A DNA stretch of 64,000 bases from Tenacibaculum dicentrarchi (GCF_964036635.1 NZ_OZ038524.1:601501-665500), one strand, 5' to 3'; shown: positions 17,807-27,653, counted from the first letter of the stretch. Numbers and translations are program-made. The notes: generated by a model from the sequence alone, not told the origin.

Positions 17807-19303
17807 TTATTTTAAAAAATTGATATCAGTGTTTTTTAAAGCTTCATTTTCTGCTGCTAAATCGTATAGTGTTTCTTGAAAAGCCGTTTTTACATTTTTG
17901 TTAGCACCTTGGGCAATTAAATACTTAATAATAACGCTGTTTTTAGCAATTAATACAGCTTCTTGCAATGCTGTTAAACCTTTTTTGTTTTTAGCATTGA
18001 TATCAATTTTATACTTTTTGATAAATTTTAACATCGCTAAACGTTGTTTTTGAACTGCCAAATGATATAGCGTATTTCCATCTTTTTGAGTTTGATTAAC
18101 CTGTAAACCTTTTGTTTCTAATAGGGTTAATTTTTGTTCAAATTCAGCTTCTTTTTTATCATTAAATGTTTTGAATAAATGATAGTTTAAACTATTTCCT
18201 TTGGTATCTATCACAGAAATATCTGCATCTTTTTTCAGTAAAAATGCTACAATATCAGGGCTGTTTTTTAATGATTTTGTAAGTACCGATTCTCCTTTTT
18301 TATTGGTTTGATTAATGTTTTTAGTTTTTGAAGCTAACAATTTAATCACCGCTAACGAATTTCTACTAGCAGCATTTATTAGGGCAGTATTTCCTTGGGA
18401 ATCTGTTTTGTTTACAGCAATTCCTTTACTTAAAAAGTACTTGAAAATAGCAATATCTTTATTACCGTAAGCCAAATTATGAAGCGGAGTTTCCCCTTTT
18501 ATATTACTGATATTTGGATTAATTCCTATACCTTCTAAATACTTAAAAAAGGCAAGTGAATTATAGCCATTTCTTGAACCTTTTGAGGCTAGTAAAAACG
18601 CATTTCCGCCGTTTTTATTTAATCCTTTATAAGAAATTCCTTTTTTTATCAGCAATTCAAGCATTGTTTTATTTCCTTTTTTAGCAGCATAATTAAATGC
18701 TCCGTTTCCGTGATTATCTTCACTTTTTAGTGATAATCCTTTAGAGATAAAAAAATCGATTAGCTTAAAATTTTTAAAATGAGGCATGGCTAATAAAAGT
18801 GCATTTGCACCATTTTCATCAAAATCATTTTTAATATTAATCCCATTTTTGATAAACAAATTATAAATTTCGATATTCGTTTGCCCTGTTGCAGCGGCAA
18901 AAGTTAAGGGCGAAAAATGATGCGAATCTTTAATGTTTACTTTGGCGTTATTCTCTATAAAATGCTTTACCAACCCAATATTTCCTTTATAAGCCGCCCA
19001 AAAAACATAGGTTCTTTTGTCGTGTGTAAGTTTTTCAATGCCATTGCCTTTTAAGCTTAGTAAATATTTGATTGTAGCATTCGAAACGTTCTCTAAAATA
19101 GCGTAAGTAACTGCATCAAATCCGTGAGAATTTAATGCAGTAGCGTTATTTTTTTCTTGTATTTTTTGATTTATCAGTTCAATACTAGGATTTGTTTTCC
19201 AAAAATTTCTTTGTAAAAAAATGTTTGTGTTTTGAGAAAAAACCAATGTGCTGATACAGCAAAAATTAGCTAATAAAAATTGTTTAAATAATTTCATTTT
19301 CAA
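17807..19303 (-). CDS. Exported ankyrin-repeat protein
   Basis: The 498-residue protein has a signal peptide ending near LVFSQN (about 24) and a long run of ankyrin repeats to the C-terminus. Repeat cores include TYVFWAAYKGNIGLVKHFI, SPLTFAAATGQTNIEIY, GNTALINAASRNSLAVIKLL and GLTALQEAVLIA. Ankyrin arrays bind proteins, so it is probably a periplasmic scaffold. It starts directly after the stop of the DUF6607 gene (one base apart), pointing to translational coupling, and it precedes DUF2271 by 47 bases. Its constant place with haem-uptake partners here suggests a role there, but no partner can be named. Confidence 0.85.
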   Translation of the reverse strand: MKMKLFKQFLLANFCCISTLVFSQNTNIFLQRNFWKTNPSIELINQKIQEKNNATALNSHGFDAVTYAILENVSNATIKYLLSLKGNGIEKLTHDKRTYVFWAAYKGNIGLVKHFIENNAKVNIKDSHHFSPLTFAAATGQTNIEIYNLFIKNGINIKNDFDENGANALLLAMPHFKNFKLIDFFISKGLSLKSEDNHGNGAFNYAAKKGNKTMLELLIKKGISYKGLNKNGGNAFLLASKGSRNGYNSLAFFKYLEGIGINPNISNIKGETPLHNLAYGNKDIAIFKYFLSKGIAVNKTDSQGNTALINAASRNSLAVIKLLASKTKNINQTNKKGESVLTKSLKNSPDIVAFLLKKDADISVIDTKGNSLNYHLFKTFNDKKEAEFEQKLTLLETKGLQVNQTQKDGNTLYHLAVQKQRLAMLKFIKKYKIDINAKNKKGLTALQEAVLIAKNSVIIKYLIAQGANKNVKTAFQETLYDLAAENEALKNTDINFLK

Positions 19304-20206
19304 TTATTTTTTAACAAAGGCTTCAATAATGTTATTTATATCTTTATCGGTAGTTGTTTTGTCAGAAAACAAGTGTTTATATAAAGGTTTATTTTTAACT
19401 TTTTTCTCTAAAGAAAGATTGGTGTTTTTAGCATATATATCGCTCCACTTATTTCTAACTATCTGCCATTTTCCTTGATTTTTTTTCCACCATTTTTGTG
19501 CAGGTTTACATTTAGAATCGGCAACTTTAACATAGGTGTTATATCCTTTTTCGTATGCTACAATAACATCTTTTTTACCTGTTTTTCTGATGATTTTTTT
19601 ATTGTCTTGATCGTGCAACCATCCGTAGTTTGTAATTTCATGACGGTTTCCTCTTTCAGTTACATTATAATCACTTCTTTTGGTGTATTCTCTACGAGGT
19701 AAAGGTGCGTCAGTGGTGCTTTCCCAGTAAGTTTTCCCATCAACATGTACCCATGACCCTGAACCTTCATAGCGAGGGCTGTCATCAACTTGATACACTT
19801 TTTGTGTCCATTGTTTTTTTACACTTGCTTTAGTTTTATTTTCATATACCCAATTATTATCACCGTTAAACATATAAAAATCTTGGTTTTGATATACCCA
19901 ATCTTGTCGCCAATGTTTTACGATATGCGGTTTTGCAGGGTTTCCAACTTGTAATAAATGCTGTATAGCAATTTTGTTATTTTCATCTTCAATTAATTCC
20001 GCCCATTCTAAAGCAGTATCAATTTTTATTTTCGAAGGTTTGTATAGTGAATCTTTACTATTATTAAAGGTTTCTGCAAAATTAAAAGTTACTTCAAAAC
20101 AACCACACATTTTTTTGATAGCCTCTTTATCTTTTGTTTTTTTACTTTGAGAATTTGCCGAAACAGCGAAAAGAAGTACTAAACTTCCCAGTAATAAATT
20201 TTTCAT
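19304..20206 (-). CDS. DUF6607-like exported protein
   Basis: The 300-residue protein has a signal peptide (cleavage after about SANSQ, 20). It then has KKMCGCFEVTFNFAETF, a Trp-rich middle (HWRQDWVYQNQDFYMF, DNNWVYENK, WTQKVYQVDD) and NYGWLHDQDNKKIIRK. These agree with my memory of the DUF6607 family of Bacteroidota, which has no known function. It is the first gene of the - strand unit divergent from the TonB receptor, so it is probably induced with haem or iron uptake. The Cys-Gly-Cys near residue 34 is notable for an exported protein. The family name is less sure than the secretion signal. Confidence 0.65.
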   Translation of the reverse strand: MKNLLLGSLVLLFAVSANSQSKKTKDKEAIKKMCGCFEVTFNFAETFNNSKDSLYKPSKIKIDTALEWAELIEDENNKIAIQHLLQVGNPAKPHIVKHWRQDWVYQNQDFYMFNGDNNWVYENKTKASVKKQWTQKVYQVDDSPRYEGSGSWVHVDGKTYWESTTDAPLPRREYTKRSDYNVTERGNRHEITNYGWLHDQDNKKIIRKTGKKDVIVAYEKGYNTYVKVADSKCKPAQKWWKKNQGKWQIVRNKWSDIYAKNTNLSLEKKVKNKPLYKHLFSDKTTTDKDINNIIEAFVKK

Positions 20207-20282
20207 TTTAAGGATTATTTTTGATGTAATAAATTTTTTGTAAAAATATACATTTTATTTAGATTGATTAATAATAAGGGTA

Positions 20283-20290
20283 TATATTTG
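20283..20290 (+). promoter_or_regulatory. -7 promoter element TATATTTG for the TonB receptor
   Basis: It matches TAnnTTTG 16 bases before the ATG. A TTG at 20264-20266 lies 16 bases upstream, slightly short of the usual spacing. The 100-base divergent region must also hold the promoter of the DUF6607 operon. I could not recognise a Fur-like operator. Confidence 0.5.
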
Positions 20291-20306
20291 CCGAAAATTA
20301 TTAAGA

Positions 20307-22376
20307 ATGTTTCTATATAGGAAGTTTATAAGTGTATTTGCCTTTATCAGTTTAACTGTTTTTTCTCAAGAAAAAATGGCGACTGACAATGGTTGTACCG
20401 CTTCTTATGGTTTAGAAGAAGTGGTGATAACAGCAACAAGAACAAAGCGTCAGTTATCGTCAATACCAGTGCCTGTTACTTTAATTTCGAAAGAACAATT
20501 ACAAAAATCAGGTGCGGTACGGCTAAAAGATATTTTATTAGAACAAACAGGTATTACTTTAGTGTCTGATTTTGGAGGCTCTCAAGGCGTGCAAATTCAG
20601 GGAGTTGCTGCTGATTACACCTTAATTTTAATCGATGGAGTTCCTGTTGTAGGAAGAGCATCAGGAAATATTGATTTAAGTAGGCTGAGTGTAAACAACA
20701 TCAAACAAATAGAAATTGTTAAAGGACCGTCGTCATCTTTGTATGGTTCTGAGGCGATTGGTGGTGTTATTAATATCATTACCGAACAGCCAAAAAATGG
20801 TAAAATAGAAGGTTTTGTAAGCTATTTAGCAAAAGGTGGCGCAGCAAATGAATTAGATATTAACAGTAATATTAAGTTAAAAAAGAAGCGATTTGGGTTG
20901 GTTTCTGGTATTAATTTAAATTCGAGCAATGGCTTTGATTTATCTCCAGAAACCGCTTCAAAAACAACAGAAGCACATCAGAATTTTACAGGGAATTTAA
21001 AACTAAGTTATGATTTTTCGGATCATTTAAAAACCGTAGTTTCTTCACGATTTTATACACAATCGCAACAAGCTATTAAATCAGCTAAAAACAAGCGAAC
21101 AGATTGGAATATTAACACCAATATACATCATAAAATAAAGGATAATTGGAGTTTAAACTACCTGTTTTATACTACAAAATATACTACAGAAAGTGTTTTT
21201 AATAAACAAGATAAGCTATACAATGAAAAATTAATGCGTCCTGAAATTAAATCGACTGCTGTTTTTGGTAAAAACACCTTAGTTATAGGTTTAGGATCAA
21301 ATTTTAATTCATTAGAAAGGACGGAATTTAATAGCGTTAAAAAATACGATACGCCTTATGTTTTTGGGCAGTTTGATTTTAATCCGAATGCGAAGTTAAA
21401 TGTAATTATTGGTGCTAGATTTGAAAAAAGCAATCAATATAAATCGGCATTTACCCCTAAGTTATCCTCTAGCTATAAAATAAATAAATGGTTTACAGCA
21501 AAAGGCTCGGTTGGTTTTGGTTTTAAAGCGCCTGATTTTAGACAGCTTCATTTCAATTTTAAAAATTCAGCAAACGGATATGTTGTTTTTGGAACGCAAA
21601 CAATACATCAGTTATTTCCAGATACTCCTGAAATAAAAGCCATTGAAAAAGAGTTAAAACCCGAAAGTTCGATTGGTTATAACTTCGGATTTCAACTAAA
21701 ACCTACTCGAAAGTTAAAATTAGATGTCAATATTTTTAGAAACGATTTAAAAGATATGATTGATTCTTTTGACACCCGATTAAAACCACTTTCTTTAGGA
21801 TTGCCAATAGGAACGAGAGTTTTTTCTTATAGAAATAGAAACCAGGTTTATATGCAAGGAGTAGAATTGGATATTAACTATAAAATTACATCAAATTTTA
21901 GCATTTTAACAGGGTATCAATTTTTAGATACAGGAGATAAATTACAAGAAGATCAGCTGAAATCGGGGGAGATATTTTTTAGAAAAACAAGTACTTCGCC
22001 TTCTCAAAAAATGAAAATGTCAAATTATTATGGCTTGCCAAATAAATCGAAGCACATGCTAAACTTTAAAGTTTTTTATGAAAATTATGCCCATGATTTT
22101 TCGGCAAATATTAGAGCTATTTATCGAAGTAAATACGCCTTGTTTGACACGAATAATAGTCAAGGAGTTATTGATGAATTTGATGATTTTGTAGCAGGAA
22201 ATACACAAATAAATATTGCGGCTACTAAAACATTTTTTAACAGAATGAATCTTCGAGTAGGAGTTAATAATTTATTTAATGAAAAGGGAGAAGAAAATAA
22301 AAAAACATTTAAAAATAACGACACTGTTTTACAGTTAGGAACAACTTTCTACGGAAGCCTTCAGTTTAATTTTTAG
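20307..22376 (+). CDS. TonB-dependent outer-membrane receptor, HmuR-like (haem)
   Basis: The 689-residue protein has a signal peptide (about 1-21), a TonB-box-like GLEEVVITATR, a plug domain (LKDILLEQTGI, IQGVAADYTLILIDG, EIVKGPSSSLYGSEAIGGV) and a 22-strand-type barrel. The barrel holds FGFKAPDFRQL, a match to the FRAP/YRAP motif of haem receptors, and ends in an aromatic residue (LQFNF). The next gene is HmuY-like, matching the hmuYR pairing of Porphyromonas gingivalis, in which HmuY takes haem from host proteins and passes it to HmuR. The substrate is inferred from this context. Confidence 0.85.
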   Translation: MFLYRKFISVFAFISLTVFSQEKMATDNGCTASYGLEEVVITATRTKRQLSSIPVPVTLISKEQLQKSGAVRLKDILLEQTGITLVSDFGGSQGVQIQGVAADYTLILIDGVPVVGRASGNIDLSRLSVNNIKQIEIVKGPSSSLYGSEAIGGVINIITEQPKNGKIEGFVSYLAKGGAANELDINSNIKLKKKRFGLVSGINLNSSNGFDLSPETASKTTEAHQNFTGNLKLSYDFSDHLKTVVSSRFYTQSQQAIKSAKNKRTDWNINTNIHHKIKDNWSLNYLFYTTKYTTESVFNKQDKLYNEKLMRPEIKSTAVFGKNTLVIGLGSNFNSLERTEFNSVKKYDTPYVFGQFDFNPNAKLNVIIGARFEKSNQYKSAFTPKLSSSYKINKWFTAKGSVGFGFKAPDFRQLHFNFKNSANGYVVFGTQTIHQLFPDTPEIKAIEKELKPESSIGYNFGFQLKPTRKLKLDVNIFRNDLKDMIDSFDTRLKPLSLGLPIGTRVFSYRNRNQVYMQGVELDINYKITSNFSILTGYQFLDTGDKLQEDQLKSGEIFFRKTSTSPSQKMKMSNYYGLPNKSKHMLNFKVFYENYAHDFSANIRAIYRSKYALFDTNNSQGVIDEFDDFVAGNTQINIAATKTFFNRMNLRVGVNNLFNEKGEENKKTFKNNDTVLQLGTTFYGSLQFNF

Positions 22377-22406
22377 ATAAAAAATAATCAAGTAAATATA
22401 TATAAA

Positions 22407-23042
22407 ATGAAAATTTTAAAATCAATTTGGCTAATCGTTTTAGTTGCTTTTTTAGCTGTTTCTTGTAGTGATAATAGCAGTGATGATGTTTTTGAGCCAG
22501 TTATGGCAAAACAAATTAAAAACTTACACGCAAAACAACTTACTGATTATGCGGTAAATCCTCCAACGGCTTCAGGTGAATTTGTAAAGTTTAGCTTTAA
22601 AAAAGGAGGAATTGTAACCGATGATAATTGGGATATCGCCTTTAGAGCCACCACAATTATCGTAAATGGAGGAGAATCGACAGGAGTTAAAGAAGAGCCA
22701 AAAAGAACAGGAGAAGCAAGTATCGCTTTAGCCTTAGGAACTTTTTCAGAGATTACAAAAGCCCCCGAATCTGCTCGTTTCAAGCAAGATGAAAAAGGAA
22801 TGTTAGCCTTGCCAAAAAGTTTGTGGTATACTTATAATTTTTCTGACCACAGTATAAATCCTGTAGCAGGAAAAGTACTTGTTGTAAAAACGATTGATGG
22901 GAATTATGCTAAAATAGAAATTTTAAGTTATTATAAAGATATGGACAGTTCAAATTCTGCCGATCCTAAAAATTCAGGTGCACAATATTATACTTTTAAT
23001 TATGTATACAATCCGACTGTAGGTGATAAAAACCTTCAATAA
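22407..23042 (+). CDS. HmuY-like haem-binding lipoprotein
   Basis: The 211-residue protein has a lipobox LAVSC with Cys20, followed by SDNSSDD, an acidic sequence like the Bacteroidota surface-export signal, so it is probably a surface lipoprotein. The body matches HmuY family segments: WDIAFRATTIIVNGG, LPKSLWYTYN, GKVLVVKTIDGNYAKIEILSYY and YYTFNYVYN. P. gingivalis HmuY binds haem through two His residues; I cannot confirm equivalent ligands here, and Met or other ligands occur in homologues. It lies 30 bases after the TonB receptor and before a strong hairpin, so the two form one unit. Confidence 0.85.
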   Translation: MKILKSIWLIVLVAFLAVSCSDNSSDDVFEPVMAKQIKNLHAKQLTDYAVNPPTASGEFVKFSFKKGGIVTDDNWDIAFRATTIIVNGGESTGVKEEPKRTGEASIALALGTFSEITKAPESARFKQDEKGMLALPKSLWYTYNFSDHSINPVAGKVLVVKTIDGNYAKIEILSYYKDMDSSNSADPKNSGAQYYTFNYVYNPTVGDKNLQ

Positions 23043-23080
23043 GTAAGAACTATTGAGTTTTGTTAATTTTTGTTATGTTA

Positions 23081-23118
23081 AAGCTGCTTATCCCGAAAAG
23101 GTTAGGCAGCTTTTCTAT
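23081..23118 (+). terminator. Terminator of the TonB receptor-HmuY unit
   Basis: AAAGCTGC (23081-23088) pairs with GCAGCTTT (23106-23113), followed by a T-rich stretch. The stem can extend inward through CTTATCC/GGTTAG with mismatches. Confidence 0.75.
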
Positions 23119-23121
23119 TTT

Positions 23122-25911
23122 TTATATTATTTTATCAGTTAAATAATGCGCTGTAAAAGAGTCTTTATTTTTGATTAAATCTTCTGGAGTTCCTGTAAAA
23201 ATTAAATTTCCACCATTTTTTCCGCCTTGTAAACCAAGGTCAATAATATGGTCGGCACATTTAATTAATTCAATATTATGTTCAATTACAATAATCGAAT
23301 GACCTTTATTTATTAAGGCATTAAAAGAGGTAAGTAATTTTTTAATATCATGAAAATGAAGTCCTGTGGTAGGTTCATCAAAAATAAATAAAGTTTTATC
23401 CTTGGTATTTCCTTTCATTAAAAAAGAAGCTAACTTTATACGTTGCGCTTCTCCACCAGATAATGTTGATGATGATTGCCCTAATTGTACATATCCTAGG
23501 CCAACATCTTGCAAGGGTTTTAGTTTACGAGCAATTTTAAATTGTTCTCGTTCTTCGAAAAAAGTAACAGCATCATCAATAGTTAGGTTTAAAATATCAT
23601 CAATAGATTTTTTACCAAAATGAACTTCTAAAACCTCTTTTTTAAAGCGTTTTCCGTGGCAGGTATCGCATTGCAAATGCACATCAGCCATAAACTGCAT
23701 TTCAATAGTAACTATTCCTTCGCCCTTACAAACCTCGCAACGTCCTGCATCAACATTAAAAGAAAAATGTTTTGGTTGATAATTTCTGATACTCGCTAAT
23801 TTTTGAATTGAAAACAATTTTCGAATATCATCATAAGCTTTTATATAAGTTACTGGGTTTGACCTTGAAGAACGTCCGATAGGATTTTGGTCAATAAATT
23901 CAACATTTTTTATATTTTCAAAACTTCCTGTAATATCAGTAAACTGACCTACTTTTTCACCATACCCGACCAGTTTTTTCTGCATTGCAGGATATAAAAT
24001 TTTCTTAACCAAGGTACTTTTTCCACTTCCAGAAACACCTGTAATAACAGTTAAGGTATTTAGCGGAAAAGAAACATCAATATTTTTTAAATTGTTTTCA
24101 CGAGCACCAATAATATTAATGGTGTTTTTTGAGTTTCTACGTATTGTAGGGGTTTCAATTTTTAATACTTCGGATAAATACTTAGCCGTTAGCGAATCGG
24201 ATTTCATAATATCATCAAAAGTACCTTCAGCAACTACGTTACCACCGTAAGTTCCCGCTTCAGGACCTATGTCGATAATATAATCAGCCTCTTTCATAAT
24301 ATCTTCATCATGTTCAACTACAATAACGGTGTTCCCTAAATCACGTAAATCTTTAAGTACATCAATTAATTTTTCGGTGTCTTTTGGATGTAAACCAATA
24401 CTAGGTTCATCTAAAATATACATAGAGCCAACAAGTGAACTTCCTAATGATGTTGCTAAATTTATTCGTTGACTTTCACCTCCAGAAAGCGTGTTTGAAG
24501 TACGGTTTAAGGTTAAGTAATTTAAACCAACATCGGTTAAAAATTGTAAGCGATTATTAATTTCAGTAAGCAATCGTTTTCCTATTGCTAATTCGTGTTC
24601 ATTTAGTTTTAAATTATTGAAAAACACTGATAGTTCATCTAAAGGAAGTGTAACTAAATCTGAAATTACTTTTTCATGAACATGTACATAATTAGCTTCT
24701 TTACGGAGTCTTTTTCCGTTACAATTGTTACAAGTTGTTTTTCCTCGATAGCGAGAAAGCATTACTCTATTCTGAATTTTATAACTTTTTTCTTCTAGTT
24801 TTTTAAATAAATCGTGTATTCCTTCAAATTTATTAGTTCCGTTCCAAACTAATTCTTTTTGATTTTCAGAAAGCTCAAACCAAGGTTTATGAATAGGAAT
24901 ATCAAAATCAATAGCATTTAAAATTAAGTTTTCTTTATAAATTTTATAGCTGTCTGTTTTAAAAGGGAAAATAGCATCTTCAAAAATAGATAATCCTGTA
25001 TTTGGAATAACTAATTCTTCATCAATACCAATTACACTTCCGTAACCTTCGCAAGTAGGACAAGCTCCGTACGGATTGTTAAAACTGAATAAATGGGTAT
25101 TAGGTTCTAAAAATGTGATTCCGTCTAATTCAAATTTATTGCTAAACTCTGTGATTTTTTTATCATTTAAATTTTCAACGAAACAAATTCCTTTTCCTTC
25201 AAAAAAAGCAGTTTGAATAGCATCACCTAATCGATTATAAAAATCTTCTTCATTTTTAGTAATAATTCTATCAACAACTAAAAATAAATCTTCATTATTA
25301 AAATCATCAATAGGAAAATCGTCAATTCTTAAAACGGTATTATTATATTTTAAACGAGCATATCCTTGTTGATTTAAAACTTGTAAAACAGTTTTTAAAT
25401 CTCTATTTTTATTGATAATAATTGGAGCTAATAATAAAAGTTTGGTACGTTCTTCAAAAGTTTTTACATGATTAAGAACATCAGAAACAGTATGTTTTTT
25501 TACTTCGCTACCTGATATTGGCGAAATAGTTTTACCAATACGAGCATATAATAATTTTATATAATCGTAAATTTCGGTTGAGGTTCCTACTGTGGATCGT
25601 GGATTTGTTGAGTTTACTTTTTGTTCAATAGCAATTGCAGGCGCTATTCCTTTTATATAATCTACTTTTGGTTTGTGTAATTTTCCTAAAAACTGACGAG
25701 CATATGACGATAAACTTTCTACATAACGTCGTTGTCCTTCGGCGTATAAAGTATCAAAAGCTAGTGTTGATTTTCCAGAACCTGAAAGCCCTGTTATTAC
25801 TACTAATTTATTACGAGGAATAACAACATCAATGTTTTTTAAATTGTGTAAGCTAGCTCCTTTTATAATAATATTTTCTTTAGGATTGATGGCAGAAAGG
25901 TCTCTTTTCAT
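23122..25911 (-). CDS. uvrA: Excinuclease ABC subunit A
   Basis: I start at MKRDLSAI (25911), giving 929 residues, near the usual 940. The open frame continues 45 codons upstream to 26046, but that part is non-homologous. Both ABC modules are complete: Walker [10 protein letters not shown] and GVSGSGKST, signatures LSGGESQRI and LSGGEAQRI, and Walker B regions [11 protein letters not shown] and [11 protein letters not shown]. Zinc-binding CxxC pairs are present ([33 protein letters not shown]). It recognises DNA damage and loads UvrB in nucleotide excision repair. uvrB is also in this window (61906-63891) but is transcribed separately. Confidence 0.97.
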   Translation of the reverse strand: MKRDLSAINPKENIIIKGASLHNLKNIDVVIPRNKLVVITGLSGSGKSTLAFDTLYAEGQRRYVESLSSYARQFLGKLHKPKVDYIKGIAPAIAIEQKVNSTNPRSTVGTSTEIYDYIKLLYARIGKTISPISGSEVKKHTVSDVLNHVKTFEERTKLLLLAPIIINKNRDLKTVLQVLNQQGYARLKYNNTVLRIDDFPIDDFNNEDLFLVVDRIITKNEEDFYNRLGDAIQTAFFEGKGICFVENLNDKKITEFSNKFELDGITFLEPNTHLFSFNNPYGACPTCEGYGSVIGIDEELVIPNTGLSIFEDAIFPFKTDSYKIYKENLILNAIDFDIPIHKPWFELSENQKELVWNGTNKFEGIHDLFKKLEEKSYKIQNRVMLSRYRGKTTCNNCNGKRLRKEANYVHVHEKVISDLVTLPLDELSVFFNNLKLNEHELAIGKRLLTEINNRLQFLTDVGLNYLTLNRTSNTLSGGESQRINLATSLGSSLVGSMYILDEPSIGLHPKDTEKLIDVLKDLRDLGNTVIVVEHDEDIMKEADYIIDIGPEAGTYGGNVVAEGTFDDIMKSDSLTAKYLSEVLKIETPTIRRNSKNTINIIGARENNLKNIDVSFPLNTLTVITGVSGSGKSTLVKKILYPAMQKKLVGYGEKVGQFTDITGSFENIKNVEFIDQNPIGRSSRSNPVTYIKAYDDIRKLFSIQKLASIRNYQPKHFSFNVDAGRCEVCKGEGIVTIEMQFMADVHLQCDTCHGKRFKKEVLEVHFGKKSIDDILNLTIDDAVTFFEEREQFKIARKLKPLQDVGLGYVQLGQSSSTLSGGEAQRIKLASFLMKGNTKDKTLFIFDEPTTGLHFHDIKKLLTSFNALINKGHSIIVIEHNIELIKCADHIIDLGLQGGKNGGNLIFTGTPEDLIKNKDSFTAHYLTDKII

Positions 25912-26135
25912 GTACTTAAAAAATAAGCTATAAAAATACGATTTCTCAATTAAATAAGCCGAAAAGGCTTTATAGTTTTTTAATAAAAATAAAACAATTC
26001 TTGTTTTTTTGAAAAAAAAATCACATATTTGAAGTCTAATAATCAATTAATTACAGCCTATATTAAAAAAATTACTTTTAAAAAACATCCTCCTTTCATA
26101 AAAGAGTAACTAAGTTACTCTATAAAAAAGTAATT

Positions 26136-26723
26136 ATGGTATATAAAGACATTGTAAGCGATAGCGATTTAGTAAAAGACTACATTAACGGAAAAGAACT
26201 AGCGATAGAATTATTAATTAAACGTCATCAACAACGTTTATATAGTTTTATTTATAGCAAAGTACAAAATAGAGACATTACAGAAGATATATTTCAGGAT
26301 ACTTTTATAAAAGTAATAAGAACTTTAAAAAAAGGTAATTATAATGAAGAAGGTAAGTTTTTACCTTGGGTGATGCGTATTTCTCATAATTTAATTATTG
26401 ATTTTTTTAGGAAAAAAAATAGAATGCCTAAGTTTAATAATACTGATGATTTTGATATTTTTTCAGTATTAGCAGATGGGTCGTTAAATATAGAAAATAG
26501 AATAATTAAAGAACAAATATTACTAGCTGTAAGAGATTTAGTTAATCAATTACCAGAAGAACAAAAAGAAGTTTTAAAAATGCGTATTTATAATGATATG
26601 AGTTTTAATGAAATTTCTGAAAATACAGGTGTAAGTATTAATACAGCTTTAGGAAGAATGAGATATGCTTTAATTAACTTGAGAAAAATAATAGAGAAAA
26701 ATAAAATTATTCTAGTTAATTAA
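26136..26723 (+). CDS. ECF-type RNA polymerase sigma factor
   Basis: The 195-residue protein has sigma region 2 (ELLIKRHQQRLYSFIY, DITEDIFQDTFIKVI, FLPWVMRISHNLIIDFFR) and region 4 (LPEEQKEVLKMRIYNDM, SFNEISENTGVSINTAL). There is no region 3, so it is group 4 (ECF). No transmembrane anti-sigma gene follows. Instead there are very short ORFs at 26765-26933 and then a strong terminator. In Flavobacteriaceae this type of sigma gene often stands between uvrA and housekeeping genes; its regulon is unknown to me. Confidence 0.92.
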   Translation: MVYKDIVSDSDLVKDYINGKELAIELLIKRHQQRLYSFIYSKVQNRDITEDIFQDTFIKVIRTLKKGNYNEEGKFLPWVMRISHNLIIDFFRKKNRMPKFNNTDDFDIFSVLADGSLNIENRIIKEQILLAVRDLVNQLPEEQKEVLKMRIYNDMSFNEISENTGVSINTALGRMRYALINLRKIIEKNKIILVN

Positions 26724-26789
26724 GCAATAAAGGGAAATTGTTGTCGTTAAATGCTTGAAAACAAATGAATAAAGAGAAAAGAGAAAAGT

Positions 26790-26933
26790 ATGATGAGAAT
26801 TTACCTAGACAAATCTTCAGATTTTAAAATGAATCCTAAAAAAGAAACTATTCAGTTTTTAATTAATTTTTCAAAATCATTAAAAGTAATTAAAACTAAA
26901 TCTAATTATTTAATTGAATTGAATTTGAATTAG
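26790..26933 (+). CDS. Small protein downstream of the sigma factor
   Basis: This short frame of 47 residues reads MMRIYLDKSSDFKMN, KKETIQFLINFSKS and YLIELNLN. The pattern (short charged N-terminus, then PKxETIxFLxxFSKS) resembles small conserved proteins that I recall downstream of ECF sigma genes in Flavobacteriia. A second overlapping frame (26765-26827, MNKEKREKYDENLPRQIF...) begins 25 bases earlier in another phase and could be a leader peptide or simply chance. The coding call rests on length, position before a strong terminator, and family memory. A role as sigma-factor regulator would be a guess. Confidence 0.55.
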   Translation: MMRIYLDKSSDFKMNPKKETIQFLINFSKSLKVIKTKSNYLIELNLN

Positions 26934-26937
26934 TTTG

Positions 26938-26973
26938 AAAAGCTTCAACAAAATAATTGTTGAAGCTTTTTTT
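26938..26973. terminator. Strong bidirectional terminator
   Basis: AAAAGCTTCAACAA (26938-26951) pairs perfectly with 26957-26970 over a 5-base loop, with T-runs on both strands. It ends the sigma-factor transcript and the opposing nth transcript. Confidence 0.9.
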
Positions 26974-26974
26974 A

Positions 26975-27628
26975 TTACTTATTTTTATAATAGTCATTTA
27001 AAACTGTCTTTCTTCCAATAGTTTTTGTAATAATATCTTTTTCTAAATCCCAACCACGAGCAGGAGAATATTCTCGTCCATACCAAATTATTTGTAAATG
27101 GAGGTCGTTCCATAATTCTTTAGGAAATAATCGTTTTGCATCTTTTTCTGATTGAATTACATTTTTTCCATTCGTTAAATTCCAACGATATAATAAACGA
27201 TGTATATGTGTATCAATAGGAAAAGCAGGTACTCCAAACGCTTGACTCATAACTACACCAGCAGTTTTATGACCTACGGCAGGTAATTCTTCTAAATATT
27301 CAAAACTTTTAGGTACTTCACCATTATGTTTTTCAATCAATATTTTAGATAAACCGTGAATTCCTTTTGATTTCATAGGTGATAAACCACAAGGTCGAAT
27401 AATTTCTTTAATTTCTTCAATGCTCATTTTTACCATATCGTATGGATTATCAGCCTTAGCAAAAAGTAAGGGGGTAATTTTATTTACTCTAACATCGGTA
27501 CATTGTGCTGATAGTAAAACGGCAATTAATAATGTATACGGGTCTTTATGATCTAAAGGAACAGGTATTTCTGGATATAATTCGGCTAAGGTATCAATAA
27601 CAAATTGTACTTTATTTTCCTTGGTCAT
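26975..27628 (-). CDS. nth: Endonuclease III, form lacking the iron-sulfur cluster
   Basis: I start at MTKENKVQ (27628), giving 217 residues. The frame is open to 27679, but the promoter lies inside that extension. The helix-hairpin-helix is LPAVGHKTAGVV with Lys121, and the catalytic Asp139 is in FPIDTHIHRL, matching Lys120/Asp138 of E. coli Nth. It removes oxidised pyrimidines and cuts at abasic sites. The C-terminus (IIWYGREYSPARGWDLEKD) has none of the four Cys that bind the 4Fe-4S cluster in the classical enzyme, while the core is intact. It is divergent from the Bcp gene. Confidence 0.92.
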   Translation of the reverse strand: MTKENKVQFVIDTLAELYPEIPVPLDHKDPYTLLIAVLLSAQCTDVRVNKITPLLFAKADNPYDMVKMSIEEIKEIIRPCGLSPMKSKGIHGLSKILIEKHNGEVPKSFEYLEELPAVGHKTAGVVMSQAFGVPAFPIDTHIHRLLYRWNLTNGKNVIQSEKDAKRLFPKELWNDLHLQIIWYGREYSPARGWDLEKDIITKTIGRKTVLNDYYKNK

Positions 27629-27653
27629 TTTCTGAGTTTTAAACATAGATAAA

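Noticed and set aside
23122..26046. Long form of uvrA starting at 26046
   Set aside because: The first 45 codons do not resemble UvrA. MKRDLSAI at 25911 fits the family start.
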